Source: Desulfobulbaceae bacterium UBA5611
GTDB lineage: Bacteria; Desulfobacterota; Desulfobulbia; Desulfobulbales; Desulfocapsaceae
Reading direction: 5' to 3'
Length of the DNA: 24,621 bases
Assembly (NCBI GenBank): GCA_002424635.1
Contig: DIKT01000060.1
Span: 1 to 24,621, forward strand
Below the pieces are notes generated by a model. The model was not told the origin of the DNA. It searched no databases and saw nothing but the letters and a program-made list of their open reading frames with translations. The translations under genes were made by a program, and so were the position numbers. Shown piece by piece: positions 1-8,219 of this stretch. Within the stretch, counting starts at the first letter, position 1, and the number at the start of each line of letters is the position of its first letter.

Positions 1-1250
1 GGTTAAACAAGACCTTTGTCGAAGACCTGATCTGTAAGCTACTTCTGGCTGCCGGTTCAATGACCGGCCTGGAGCTGGCCCGGCGGCTTGGTCTTGACCT
101 CCGGATCTTCAGTGATTTGCTGCATGACTTAAAGTTGAGACTCATCCTCGCCTATCAGGCAACTTCCGGGATCAATGATTTTCATTATATATTGACAGAA
201 ACCGGTAAACAGAAGGCGCTGCTGGCCAGAGAACAGTCCGGTTATCTGGGAACAGCGGCTGTCCCCTTTCAGGACTACCTGCTCAGTATTGAGAAACAAT
301 CAATAAGCTCAGAGCAGCCCGGCTTGCAGCAGTTGCAAATCGCCTTTGAGGGGCTGGTCTTATCCGCTGATGTTCTCGATTTACTGGGCCCGGCCGTCAA
401 TTCCGGCAGGGGTCTCTTTCTGTATGGTGCCGCAGGTAATGGCAAAACCGAAGTTGCCATCCGCATCGCCAAATGTTTCAGCCAATCTGTTTATATCCCC
501 AGAGCCATCATCGTCGAGGGACAAATAATTCAACTCTATGATCCGCAATGCCATAAGGCTATCGCTGCGGCCGACCCGGCAGGACATAAAAAATATGATC
601 AGCGCTGGGTGAAAATCGAGCGGCCTGCCGTCGTGGTTGGTGGGGAGATGGATCTTGACTCGCTGGAGATCGGCTACAACAGCCAGACTAAAATCAGTGA
701 GGCTTCCCTGCAGCTCAAGGGCAACGGCGGCATCTTTGTAATTGATGATTTTGGCCGGCAGCTGGTAGTTCCGGAGCAGCTGCTGAACCGCTGGATACTG
801 CCCCTGGAAAAACGCATCGACTACCTGACCATGCCCAGCGGCAACAAGATCATGGTGCCCTTCAATGCCCTGCTGGTGTTTTGCTCCAACCTCAACCCCG
901 GGCGGATTCTCGATGAAGCCATGCTGCGCAGGATCCCTTATAAGATTCAGCTGACCGACCCCAGCGCAGAAGAATTTAGCACTATTTTTCAAAATGTGGT
1001 CGGCCGCTTAAGTATTGCTTATGACAGCGCTTGCATCGACTACCTGCTGGCAGAATACTTCCGTAGCGGCAGACCGATGCGCCGCTGTCATCCGAGGGAT
1101 ATCGCCCAGCAGCTGGTCAATATCGCCCTTTACGAACACAGGCCCCCGCGGATGACCAGGACGGACCTGGATAAAGCGCTAGGACTTTACTTCCTGGCTC
1201 CAGGCAGGGCAGCGGAGACCGAGGAGCTAAAGTCCCTGGTAGAAACTTAA
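1..1250 (+). CDS. AAA+ ATPase with N-terminal winged helix, Tad-locus associated (5' partial)
   Basis: The reading frame is open to the left edge (first full codon at position 3), so the ATG at 60 is probably internal and the true N-terminus lies outside the window. Numbered from that ATG, residues 1-55 plus the in-frame upstream codons resemble a winged-helix fold (TGLELARRLGLDL, then a wing ending in LTETG). The AAA+ core follows: Walker A GAAGNGKT at 123-130, Walker B IFVIDD at 225-230, sensor-1-like N277 and arginine-finger candidates R290/R291. From memory, ATPases of this layout recur beside Flp pilin genes in deltaproteobacteria, but their role is not established. A regulatory or assembly-remodelling role is inference. 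The gene ends 209 bp before flp on the same strand. The family is confident; the function is not. Confidence 0.8.
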   Translation, partial: LNKTFVEDLICKLLLAAGSMTGLELARRLGLDLRIFSDLLHDLKLRLILAYQATSGINDFHYILTETGKQKALLAREQSGYLGTAAVPFQDYLLSIEKQSISSEQPGLQQLQIAFEGLVLSADVLDLLGPAVNSGRGLFLYGAAGNGKTEVAIRIAKCFSQSVYIPRAIIVEGQIIQLYDPQCHKAIAAADPAGHKKYDQRWVKIERPAVVVGGEMDLDSLEIGYNSQTKISEASLQLKGNGGIFVIDDFGRQLVVPEQLLNRWILPLEKRIDYLTMPSGNKIMVPFNALLVFCSNLNPGRILDEAMLRRIPYKIQLTDPSAEEFSTIFQNVVGRLSIAYDSACIDYLLAEYFRSGRPMRRCHPRDIAQQLVNIALYEHRPPRMTRTDLDKALGLYFLAPGRAAETEELKSLVET

Positions 1251-1446
1251 AAGCAGAAAAAAGTGAATCACCTTTCGGAGGACGGTTCCTGAGATTGCAC
1301 GTTTACCAGGCATCAGCCATCTTCATCTGCTGGTCAGTTACCTGGGGCCCAGACAGTGCGGGGTAACGCGGACAGCGGATGTTTTATGGAAGACCTGCTC
1401 CGGCAGCAAATGGTTGCGGCCGGGGAACCAAAGACCACTTTCAAAA

Positions 1447-1452
1447 AAGGAG
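1447..1452 (+). promoter_or_regulatory. Shine-Dalgarno site fixing the flp start
   Basis: AAGGAG lies 7 nt before the ATG at 1460. It selects the 60-residue pilin over a longer frame that opens at 1379, whose extra 27 residues (rich in Arg, Gly and Pro) do not resemble a pilin leader. Confidence 0.75.
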
Positions 1453-1459
1453 ATCGAAC

Positions 1460-1642
1460 ATGAAAAAGCTTACACGACAGCTTGGCCGGTTTTTACGTGA
1501 GGAAGATGGGGCGACCGCCATTGAATACGGTTTGATTGCCGCCCTGCTTTCTGTCGTCATTATTGGAACAGTTACCCTGGCAGGACAAGCTGTTTCGGAT
1601 GTTTTTGACAGTATACAAGGAAGTCTTAACTCAGTGCTTTAA
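1460..1642 (+). CDS. flp: Flp/Fap-type major pilin (type IVb prepilin)
   Basis: This 60-residue prepilin is the expected subunit of the Tad pilus fibre. The short basic leader ends at G17, followed by ATAIEYGL: the Flp processing motif G/XXXXEY with E22 at +5 and Y23 at +6 of the mature protein. A hydrophobic helix (about residues 24-47) follows, then a short polar tail. Cleavage after G17 by the TadV peptidase encoded next would give a mature pilin of 43 residues, a normal Flp size. The start is set by AAGGAG 7 nt upstream. Hairpins immediately after the stop may stabilise or terminate an abundant monocistronic pilin message. Confidence 0.93.
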   Translation: MKKLTRQLGRFLREEDGATAIEYGLIAALLSVVIIGTVTLAGQAVSDVFDSIQGSLNSVL

Positions 1643-1648
1643 CATAAA

Positions 1649-1696
1649 AGAGACAGGTTGCCTGTTTGCCTGAACAGACGCCGGCAATCTGTCTCT
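1649..1696 (+). terminator. Hairpin after flp (partial terminator or mRNA-stabilising stem)
   Basis: AGAGACAGGTTGCC (1649-1662) pairs with GGCAATCTGTCTCT (1683-1696), a 14-bp stem with one G-U pair. The 20-nt loop can partly re-pair (CTGTT with AACAG). There is no strong T tract, so read-through or 3'-end protection of flp mRNA fits better than complete termination. A second short stem, ACCGGA/TCCGGT, follows at 1701-1718. Confidence 0.5.
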
Positions 1697-1836
1697 CTTG
1701 ACCGGATTTTGTTCCGGTTAAGAACGGCTAATAGTCGGACTGATTTATTTACAAGGTAGATCAGGGCGTCCGTAAAGCTTCTTCACCATAGCAGACATTC
1801 ACACTTAAACAAGGCTGACCTAATAATCAAGCTAAT

Positions 1837-2415
1837 ATGAGCAACATTTATTCTAATCATTCCATGCCGCTAGTCCTTTATGGCGGACTTATGATCGCCT
1901 TATTGATCTCCTCAGGCACCGATCTGTATAAGAGACGCATACCAAATCTGGTGACCGGCCCAGCTATACTCATGGCCCTGCTCACCTATGGCTATATCGG
2001 TGGCCTCGAAGGTTTTCTCTTCAGTCTGCGGGGCCTGACCTTCGGTCTGCTTATTTTTCTGATCCCCTATTGTCTGGGCGGCATGGGCGCCGGTGATGTC
2101 AAGTTAATGTCGGTCGTGGGGGCTGTTCTTGGCTTTAGCCAGACTCTGCTGGCCCTTCTTTTTATCGCCGTCTGCGGCGGCCTTATCGCCCTGGGCTTGA
2201 TGATCTCGCGAGGGACAACCAAACAAACCCTGTCAAGACTCTGGCTGTCGCTCCTGTTTTTTGGGGCTCATGGAGATGCTTCACTGCTGAAGGTTAACAA
2301 AGAAGATACCCAGGATGGGATACCATATGCCCTGGCCATTACAGGGGGTGTCAGCCTGTTTTTCATATATCAGTTGCTGGACCGAGGAACTTTACCCGGC
2401 TGGGCCGGCTTGTAG
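1837..2415 (+). CDS. tadV: Prepilin peptidase TadV/CpaA (A24 family)
   Basis: This inner-membrane aspartyl protease is expected to cleave the Flp prepilin and TadE-like pseudopilins. At 192 residues it has several hydrophobic segments. The two catalytic aspartates are visible: D29 in SSGTDLYKRRIPN and D87 in GMGAGDVKLM (the GxGD motif). The Cys-rich methylase domain of long type IVa peptidases is absent, as is usual for TadV/CpaA. The gene follows flp by 194 bp of hairpin-bearing DNA. No clear Shine-Dalgarno precedes ATG 1837. M10 (ATG 1864) is an alternative but would shorten the first membrane helix. Confidence 0.9.
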   Translation: MSNIYSNHSMPLVLYGGLMIALLISSGTDLYKRRIPNLVTGPAILMALLTYGYIGGLEGFLFSLRGLTFGLLIFLIPYCLGGMGAGDVKLMSVVGAVLGFSQTLLALLFIAVCGGLIALGLMISRGTTKQTLSRLWLSLLFFGAHGDASLLKVNKEDTQDGIPYALAITGGVSLFFIYQLLDRGTLPGWAGL

Positions 2416-2522
2416 GTATCGTCATAGAAAAATTCGAAAAACTTACAATAAAATTTAAAATTTTGGCACAGGTTACTTAAACCAGTAGGCATGAGACAGC
2501 AATCGGGGGATGGAGGAGAGAC

Positions 2523-3380
2523 ATGAATAAAACAAGCCGCATTTTATTTTTACTGGTCACCATGTTTGTGGCTGCTTTGGTCAGTTTTGCCGTTTACCAG
2601 AAAACAGCCAGGCAACCGGCGGTTCTGGCAGCTGAAGGCACGCAAAAGATGATCCAGATTGCCGTAAGCGACCGTAACCTCAGCCGGGGGACGCTCATCA
2701 CTCCGCAGGATTTACGCATGGCCTATTTTTTAGAAGAAACGGTACCGAAAGGTCACTTTACCGATATGGCCAAGGGTATTGACCGGGTAGTTATCAACCC
2801 GATTCAGGCCACCGAACCTTTGCTGGAATCAGCACTGGCCCCCATCGATTTTAAAAAAGGTGGCATGGCCGCAGTGATCACCGCCCAGAAACGGGCCATG
2901 GCGGTTAAAGTAGATGAGGTTATCGGCGTGGCCGGCTTTCTCCATCAGGGTCATCTGGTTGATGTTCTGGTCTCTCTAGAGGATACCAGTGACCAGAAAA
3001 CCCAGATCACCAAAACAATTCTCGAAAATATCCTTGTTCTGTCAGTAGGTTCGCAGGCCGAAGCAACTGATGAGAAAAAAGTTACCAAAGTCACTGTCGT
3101 CACTCTGGAAGTAAGTCTGGAAGAGGCGGAAAAGCTGGCTCTTGCCGTTAATCAGGGCAGAATTCAGCTGGCCTTACGTAATTATTCAGATATCGACCAG
3201 ATCCTTACCAAGGGTATTACGGTGCCAAGCCTTCTTAAATCATACGCCACGGCAAGCAATGAACCGGTCAAGGTAAGCAAGAACACTGTTTCCCCTAAGC
3301 CGGCGATCACCGCAAAAAGAATGTTTATTGAGGTCATGAACGGCAATCAGGTCAACAAGATAACTATGAGCAGCCATTAA
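2523..3380 (+). CDS. cpaB: Flp pilus assembly protein CpaB/RcpC
   Basis: CpaB/RcpC is a periplasmic, membrane-anchored protein thought to work with the CpaC secretin at the outer-membrane exit. The 285-residue product starts with a signal/anchor helix (about residues 7-25). A SAF domain follows (about 44-110, containing VSDRNLSRGTLITPQDL), then an RcpC-type region (about 112-235, ending RIQLALRNYSD). GGAGG (about 2512-2516) precedes the ATG. The 107-bp AT-rich gap after tadV contains TACAAT at 2444-2449, a possible -10 without a convincing -35. The stop is 10 bp before cpaC. Confidence 0.9.
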   Translation: MNKTSRILFLLVTMFVAALVSFAVYQKTARQPAVLAAEGTQKMIQIAVSDRNLSRGTLITPQDLRMAYFLEETVPKGHFTDMAKGIDRVVINPIQATEPLLESALAPIDFKKGGMAAVITAQKRAMAVKVDEVIGVAGFLHQGHLVDVLVSLEDTSDQKTQITKTILENILVLSVGSQAEATDEKKVTKVTVVTLEVSLEEAEKLALAVNQGRIQLALRNYSDIDQILTKGITVPSLLKSYATASNEPVKVSKNTVSPKPAITAKRMFIEVMNGNQVNKITMSSH

Positions 3381-3390
3381 GAGGTCAAGA

Positions 3391-4839
3391 ATGAAACAGC
3401 ATAAAGGGAATCAGCAATACATGATGACGGTTGTGATCATGTGCCTCTTGAGCGTCCTGCTCACACATCATGCCGCCTGGACCGCCACGGCCGGTAAGGC
3501 AGATATCATCATAGATACGGAAGGCGGCCAGCCTGTTAATTTGACCGTCAATAAACTGGGCAAACTCAAATCACCGCTGGTGATCCAGAGAGCTCATATT
3601 GTTAATCCCGAGATTGCCGAATTGATTTATTCGGAAACACAGTCTCCGCAATGGGTTTTTGTCAGTGGTAAATCGGTAGGGACCACCCAAATGACCTTGT
3701 GGGGCAGAGATAATGTCCTGCTAGGCAGCTTTGAGATTATCGTCAGCCCGGATATCTCCGGTTTAAAGAAGAGCATGTATGATATTTTTCCCGAAGAAAA
3801 TGTGTCCATAAGATCTTCCGGTGATCGGGTAACGCTGACGGGCACGGTTTCCGGAGCCGCCAAGCTTAAAGAAATCATGATACTGGCAGAATCATTTGCT
3901 CCGAAAAAAATAGTCAACATGCTCCAGGTTGGCGGTATCCAGCAGGTGATGCTGGAGGTCAGAATAGCGGAAATCTCCAAATCAGTAGGCAGTCAGCTCG
4001 GCATTAACTTTGCCTGGAATGGTAACAGCGGTTTCGGTTTAAGTCTGCTCGACAACCTGACCGCCATTCCTGAGGGAGGCTGGCCCGGCAATCCGCTGTC
4101 AATCTCCAATTCTATTAATGCGGCCGTTGGTTTTTTACGCGGTGATCCGGTAATTGTGGCCATCGATGCCCTGCAGCAAGATGGCCTGCTCCAGATACTG
4201 GCCAAACCGACCTTGATTGCCCAAAGCGGTCAAAGTGCCAGCTTTCTTGCTGGTGGTGAATTCCCCTACCCTGTTGCCCAGGATTTTCAAAAATTTACTA
4301 TTGAGTGGAAGCCGTTTGGTGTCGGCTTAACCTTTACCCCGACCGTGCTTGGCAATGATACCATTTCGCTCATCGTGGCGCCGGAGGTCTCAGAACTTGA
4401 CTTTACTAAAACAGTCTCTTTTGCGGGCTATGTGGTGCCATCGATCGATACCCGCCGGATGTCAACGGTAGTGGAACTGAAGGACAACCAGAGTTTTGTT
4501 ATCGCCGGGCTGCTCAAAGATTATGTGCGGGAGTCTATCAAAAAATTTCCACTGCTGGGCGATATCCCGATTCTGGGTGCCATTTTCAGAAGCACCCGCT
4601 ACCAGAAAGATGAAACCGAGCTCATTGTGATTGTCACTCCCCATCTGGTCAAGCCGATTGATGCCGATGAAATGTCATTGCCGACCGACTCTTTCCATGA
4701 CCCGTCAGCCTTTGAACTGCTGTTGCTGGGCCGACTTGAATCAGGGAAAAGAGCGAATGCTGAAGATGGTAATTATGCGCAAGAAAGAGGTATAAATCCG
4801 GTGCTGGAAGGTGACTTCGGCTACATCACCCCGGAGTAA
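3391..4839 (+). CDS. cpaC: Tad pilus secretin CpaC/RcpA
   Basis: This is the outer-membrane secretin channel of the Tad pilus. The 482-residue product opens with a signal peptide (hydrophobic stretch about 12-28). A pilus-specific N-terminal domain follows (about 40-118) and then a BON-like segment (about 119-180). The secretin core (about 185-420) carries VPSIDTRR (349-356), GDIPILGAIF (390-399) and VTPHLVKPI (415-423), hallmarks of the bacterial type II/III secretin family. A short tail follows. GAGGT precedes the ATG, and cpaB ends 10 bp upstream. No pilotin gene is obvious, although the small lipoprotein encoded next is a candidate partner. Confidence 0.93.
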   Translation: MKQHKGNQQYMMTVVIMCLLSVLLTHHAAWTATAGKADIIIDTEGGQPVNLTVNKLGKLKSPLVIQRAHIVNPEIAELIYSETQSPQWVFVSGKSVGTTQMTLWGRDNVLLGSFEIIVSPDISGLKKSMYDIFPEENVSIRSSGDRVTLTGTVSGAAKLKEIMILAESFAPKKIVNMLQVGGIQQVMLEVRIAEISKSVGSQLGINFAWNGNSGFGLSLLDNLTAIPEGGWPGNPLSISNSINAAVGFLRGDPVIVAIDALQQDGLLQILAKPTLIAQSGQSASFLAGGEFPYPVAQDFQKFTIEWKPFGVGLTFTPTVLGNDTISLIVAPEVSELDFTKTVSFAGYVVPSIDTRRMSTVVELKDNQSFVIAGLLKDYVRESIKKFPLLGDIPILGAIFRSTRYQKDETELIVIVTPHLVKPIDADEMSLPTDSFHDPSAFELLLLGRLESGKRANAEDGNYAQERGINPVLEGDFGYITPE

Positions 4840-4907
4840 CATCTTTTACTGGAGAGACGGAGAACTTAACGATCCAACAGTCTGACTTTGAACATTGGGG
4901 TAATATC

Positions 4908-5195
4908 ATGAGACAAGGATTTTATATCAATATTCTGATAGCAATATTGTTTGCATTTTCAGTTGGTTGCGCGAAAAAGGAGACACGGGTGGACAGATTT
5001 CACGGCACATCTTATGAATTGTCCAAGCAGAGCCAGATCAATAATCCAAATGCCGGCATCAAGGACGGTCCATCAGTAGGCCTGACAGGCAATGTCGCCA
5101 CCAAGGTCATCGAGCGCTATGAAAAAGGCTTCGAACAACCGCCGCCAAAAAATAAGACCTACTCTATTGATGTTGATGGCGTAATTATCAAATAG
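4908..5195 (+). CDS. Small Tad-locus lipoprotein, function unknown
   Basis: This 95-residue product has a short basic N-terminus, a hydrophobic helix and a lipobox-like FSVGC, with C21 as the probable lipidation site. The mature part is polar (VDRFHGTSYELSKQ, a Pro-Gly-rich middle, KTYSIDVDGVIIK end) and has no further membrane segment. It lies 68 bp after the secretin gene and 21 bp before tadE. Many Tad loci place the outer-membrane lipoprotein CpaD here. This protein is much shorter than CpaD and no recognisable homology is visible by eye. A secretin-assisting or pilotin-like role is inference from position only. Confidence 0.7.
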   Translation: MRQGFYINILIAILFAFSVGCAKKETRVDRFHGTSYELSKQSQINNPNAGIKDGPSVGLTGNVATKVIERYEKGFEQPPPKNKTYSIDVDGVIIK

Positions 5196-5216
5196 CCTGC
5201 TGAGGAGGATAATGAC

Positions 5217-5693
5217 ATGATTCTGACATCAGAAAGAGGGGCTTCCGCCGTCGAGTTCGCCTTGATAGCCCCCCTTCTTTTTGTCCTAACTTTCGGCATC
5301 ATCGAGTTCGCGCTGCTGCTTTTTGACAAGGCCGTGGTCACCAATGCCTCACGGGAAGGAGCGCGGGCGGCAATTGTTTTCCACACTGATGGTAGTCCAT
5401 TACCCGATGGCTATACACCATTAACTGAAGAACAGATACGAGAAATCGTGAAAAGCTATGCCAACAACTACCTTGTCAACCTGGGTGTGGCCGGCGACAA
5501 TTCCCTTAGCGACACTGATATCGTCATTACCTATGCACCGACCCCTGGAACGCCTGAGTCCGAAGGAGATATTACCGTTACGGTTAACTATACCTATGAT
5601 TTTCTCGTCTTACCAAACCTAGCCGCATTAGTGGGCGGGACATTTGACGGCACTGTCAATCTGGTAGGAACAACCGTCATGCGAATGGAATAG
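5217..5693 (+). CDS. tadE: TadE-like pseudopilin
   Basis: TadE proteins are minor pseudopilins needed for Tad pilus assembly. In this 158-residue product the N-terminus ERGASAVEFALIAPLL contains a prepilin-type site, G8/ASAVEF, with Glu at +5. The hydrophobic helix spans about residues 11-36. The conserved TadE stretch VVTNASREGARAAI follows, and the rest is a mainly beta, periplasmic-looking domain. GAGGAGG lies just upstream of the ATG. TadV encoded upstream could process it. The next gene starts 24 bp later. Confidence 0.9.
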   Translation: MILTSERGASAVEFALIAPLLFVLTFGIIEFALLLFDKAVVTNASREGARAAIVFHTDGSPLPDGYTPLTEEQIREIVKSYANNYLVNLGVAGDNSLSDTDIVITYAPTPGTPESEGDITVTVNYTYDFLVLPNLAALVGGTFDGTVNLVGTTVMRME

Positions 5694-5717
5694 CCAGAAA
5701 ACAAGAGGTAAAAAATA

Positions 5718-6962
5718 ATGAGCAATGATGGTATTTTGCAAAATGAACACGGGGCCACAATTACCTTCGTGGCAGTAGTTCTTGCCGTCCTGTTGAGTTT
5801 TTCTGCCCTCGCCGTTGATGTTGGCTACCTCTACGGTGTCCGTAATGAGTTACATAATGCCGCTGATGCCGGCTCGCTGGCCGGTGCCCGCGTACTGTTT
5901 AATGATGACGGCATATTAAATCGGGAGGCCGCCATTTTTGAGGCAACGCGGATTGCCACAGCAAACAAAACCGGTAATCAGGCTGTTGCGGCAGAAGCTG
6001 TCGAAACCGGTCACTGGTCTTTTGCCAGCCAAACGTTCACGGCCAGTGAAAATACAACGCAACTGGAAGGCTGGCAGGAAATGAGTTCCGGTGATCTTGA
6101 TGGCAACCCGGCCTTTATCAATGCCGTCAGGGTACAAACACAGAGAAGTGATACCCCCTCATTTTTTGCGAAAATTATCGAGCTTGATTCTTTCTTGGTC
6201 AATAACGATGCCGTGGCTTGGCTTGGCTTCTCCGGCCAATTGTATCCAGGAGAACTTGACCAGCCGATGGCCATCTGCAAGGAATCCATCATTGATCCAG
6301 ACGGGAGCTATTCATGCAATATGGGGAGGATGCTGAATAGTGGCGGCAGCAGTACCACCAGTAATACCGGAGGATGGACCAATTTTTCTCAACCATGTGG
6401 GACGGCAAATGCGGCAGAGATGAAAGAGCTGGTCTGTTCAAATGGTAATACTGGGGAACTGGAGCTCGGACAGGAGATGGGTGCAACCGGAGGCGTGCAG
6501 AACAGTACTCTGGACAAATTGTCTGATTGTTGGGCAGCAGCTACCGGCAAGATCAAAAACTGGAACCTGACTCTGGCGGTCGTGGAATGCCCCGGTAACA
6601 ATGTCGGCAACTGCGCCAAGCTGGTGGGGGCCGTGAATGTTGACGTCATCTGGATAGTCGAGAAAAATGATCCCCTATATAATAATGTGCCGTGGGAAAT
6701 GACCATCTTCGACAAGGATAATATGCAGGTCGATTATTGGGCAGATGATGAACCTGATGGCTTTACCCGCTGGAAATCATTTGTTGATCATTTTAAGCTG
6801 GCCAATGTCAACGGTCCGCCGGTATCTGATGCTGATTATGCCACAATGTACCAGAACAAGAATATATTCTTTTTACCCAGCTGTGAGGAGCACGAGCTTA
6901 CCGGTAACAGCGGCGGCGAAAATTTCGGGATAATGGCAGCAATCCCCAAGCTGGTAGAGTGA
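5718..6962 (+). CDS. tadG: TadG-like Flp pilus assembly protein
   Basis: This is a TadG-type membrane-anchored protein of 414 residues. The N-terminus NEHGATITFVAVVLAVLL and the following DVGYLYGVRNELHNAADAGS match the N-terminal Flp pilus-assembly domain shared by TadG and TadE-like proteins. Unlike TadE, the residue at +5 after G12 is not Glu, so processing by TadV is uncertain. The large C-terminal part (about 60-414) is extracytoplasmic, Gly/Asn/Ser-rich and contains several cysteines (near 187, 195, 227 and 240, and again towards the C-terminus) that could form disulfides. I see no clear von Willebrand MIDAS motif. GAGGT precedes the ATG. A minor-pilin or tip role is inference. Confidence 0.85.
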   Translation: MSNDGILQNEHGATITFVAVVLAVLLSFSALAVDVGYLYGVRNELHNAADAGSLAGARVLFNDDGILNREAAIFEATRIATANKTGNQAVAAEAVETGHWSFASQTFTASENTTQLEGWQEMSSGDLDGNPAFINAVRVQTQRSDTPSFFAKIIELDSFLVNNDAVAWLGFSGQLYPGELDQPMAICKESIIDPDGSYSCNMGRMLNSGGSSTTSNTGGWTNFSQPCGTANAAEMKELVCSNGNTGELELGQEMGATGGVQNSTLDKLSDCWAAATGKIKNWNLTLAVVECPGNNVGNCAKLVGAVNVDVIWIVEKNDPLYNNVPWEMTIFDKDNMQVDYWADDEPDGFTRWKSFVDHFKLANVNGPPVSDADYATMYQNKNIFFLPSCEEHELTGNSGGENFGIMAAIPKLVE

Positions 6963-7035
6963 GCTGCCCGGACTGAAACGTAACCAGGGAAAACCGGATC
7001 ATGAATGAAATAAACGAACTGGACAAAGGAATCAT

Positions 7036-8199
7036 ATGAGCACTCACAAAAAACCATTATCCGTGCAACTGGCTATTAAAACAACCGCAGTTAAGGACAG
7101 TCTTGTCGGAATTGTTAAGGGTCTAGAAGGATTCTTGCTGCAGAAAGAGCAAGACGCTGACCGGGTTGATGTTCTGGTCCTGGAGATAGGGAGTAATCCG
7201 GCCTCTGACTTTGAAACAATCAGATCGTTGCTGCAGGAAAATGTGGTAGGCCAGCTTTTTCTCACCTCCTCCAAAATGACGACCGAAGTTCTTCTGCCGG
7301 CCTTACGGGCAGGGGCGAAGGAGTTTTTCTCTCAGCCCATCGATCACGACGAAGTAAAAGTGGCTTTCCGCCAGGTTCTCAAGGACTCTCAAGACCATGA
7401 CCGAGGAGAAGAGACGCCTGTGCACCTGGGGAAGATTTTTAGTGTCCTGGGGGCAAAGGGCGGTGTTGGGGCTACCACTTTTGCCGTCAATCTGGCAAGC
7501 AGCATTCAGGCCCTCGACCAGAATAAACTGGTGGCCTTAATCGATATGAACCGGCTCGTCGGCGAGATTCCTTTATTTCTTGATCTTGAGACCAATACTA
7601 ACTGGGAGGATATCGGTAAAAACTTCAGCCGGCTGGATGGAGCATACCTCAAAAGTGCCATGGCCAGGCACTCATCAGGAATATATGTGCTGCCGGCCCC
7701 CAGCGGTTTTGACACTGAAACACACCTGCCCGCCGGATTTTTGTTTCAAATAGTGAAGAGCATGCGGCAATTCTTTGACTATATTATTATCGACGGTGGC
7801 ATGTATCTGGATGATAACTTATTCAATATCTTAAAAGAATCGGAAGTTATTTATCTTATTGCCATTCTCAGCCTGCCCTGTCTTATTAATGTGCGAAAGT
7901 TACAGGAATCTATCCGCACCACTGATGATGATGCTGATAAAAAAATGCAGATAATTGCCAATCGCTTTGAAAAGAAAGCTCAGATCAGCCTGTCTGAAGC
8001 CAATAAATTAATCGGCGCCGAGATCTCAATGACCATACCCAATGATTATTCCTTAGCCATGTCGGCCATTAATAATGGCAAGGTTATTACTGACATTTCC
8101 GGCAGCTCCAATTTGGCCAAGGCTTATAAAAAACTTGCTGAATCGATAGTTAAGCCACCAGTGGCGACCGCAGGCGGTGTTTTTAAATGGTTTAAATAA
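7036..8199 (+). CDS. cpaE: TadZ/CpaE pilus localisation ATPase (MinD/ParA-like with pseudoreceiver)
   Basis: TadZ/CpaE is a cytoplasmic ParA/MinD-superfamily protein that helps position the Tad machinery. This 387-residue copy has an N-terminal receiver-like fold (about 8-120) with E50 where a phosphoacceptor Asp would be and FFSQPID (97-103) where the conserved Lys is replaced, so it is probably not phosphorylated. The ATPase domain starts near 133, with a deviant Walker A GAKGGVGATT (139-148). The Ala in place of the canonical second Lys is characteristic of the TadZ subgroup. VALIDMN (166-172) supplies the second motif. GGA at about 7027 precedes the ATG. The stop is 20 bp before cpaF. Confidence 0.92.
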   Translation: MSTHKKPLSVQLAIKTTAVKDSLVGIVKGLEGFLLQKEQDADRVDVLVLEIGSNPASDFETIRSLLQENVVGQLFLTSSKMTTEVLLPALRAGAKEFFSQPIDHDEVKVAFRQVLKDSQDHDRGEETPVHLGKIFSVLGAKGGVGATTFAVNLASSIQALDQNKLVALIDMNRLVGEIPLFLDLETNTNWEDIGKNFSRLDGAYLKSAMARHSSGIYVLPAPSGFDTETHLPAGFLFQIVKSMRQFFDYIIIDGGMYLDDNLFNILKESEVIYLIAILSLPCLINVRKLQESIRTTDDDADKKMQIIANRFEKKAQISLSEANKLIGAEISMTIPNDYSLAMSAINNGKVITDISGSSNLAKAYKKLAESIVKPPVATAGGVFKWFK

Positions 8200-8204
8200 C
8201 TGAC

Positions 8205-8210
8205 AGGAGG
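8205..8210 (+). promoter_or_regulatory. Shine-Dalgarno for the cpaF TTG start
   Basis: AGGAGG (8205-8210) sits 9 nt before TTG at 8220. It lies directly after the cpaE stop and supports the non-ATG start over the in-frame ATG at 8289. Confidence 0.7.
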
Positions 8211-8219
8211 CTTTGCAAA

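Noticed and set aside
381..992. Long minus-strand reading frame (203 codons) opposite the AAA+ ATPase gene
   Set aside because: Antisense to a well-supported gene; the translation shows no family motif and no ribosome site.
1346..1359. Possible sigma-54 promoter (GG-N10-GC) ahead of flp
   Set aside because: The GG and GC spacing is right, but most other -24/-12 positions differ from TGGCAC-N5-TTGC, so the match is near chance level.
1251..1459. Riboswitch (for example cyclic-di-GMP) ahead of flp
   Set aside because: Some pairing is possible (CCAGG with CCTGG, CAGC with GCTG), but I could not match any conserved core of a known riboswitch class.
1379..1459. N-terminal extension of Flp by 27 residues
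   Set aside because: The ribosome site and the prepilin leader both support ATG 1460.
2464..2479. TGGCAC upstream of cpaB as a sigma-54 -24 element
   Set aside because: No GC dinucleotide at the -12 distance; the downstream sequence reads ACTTA.
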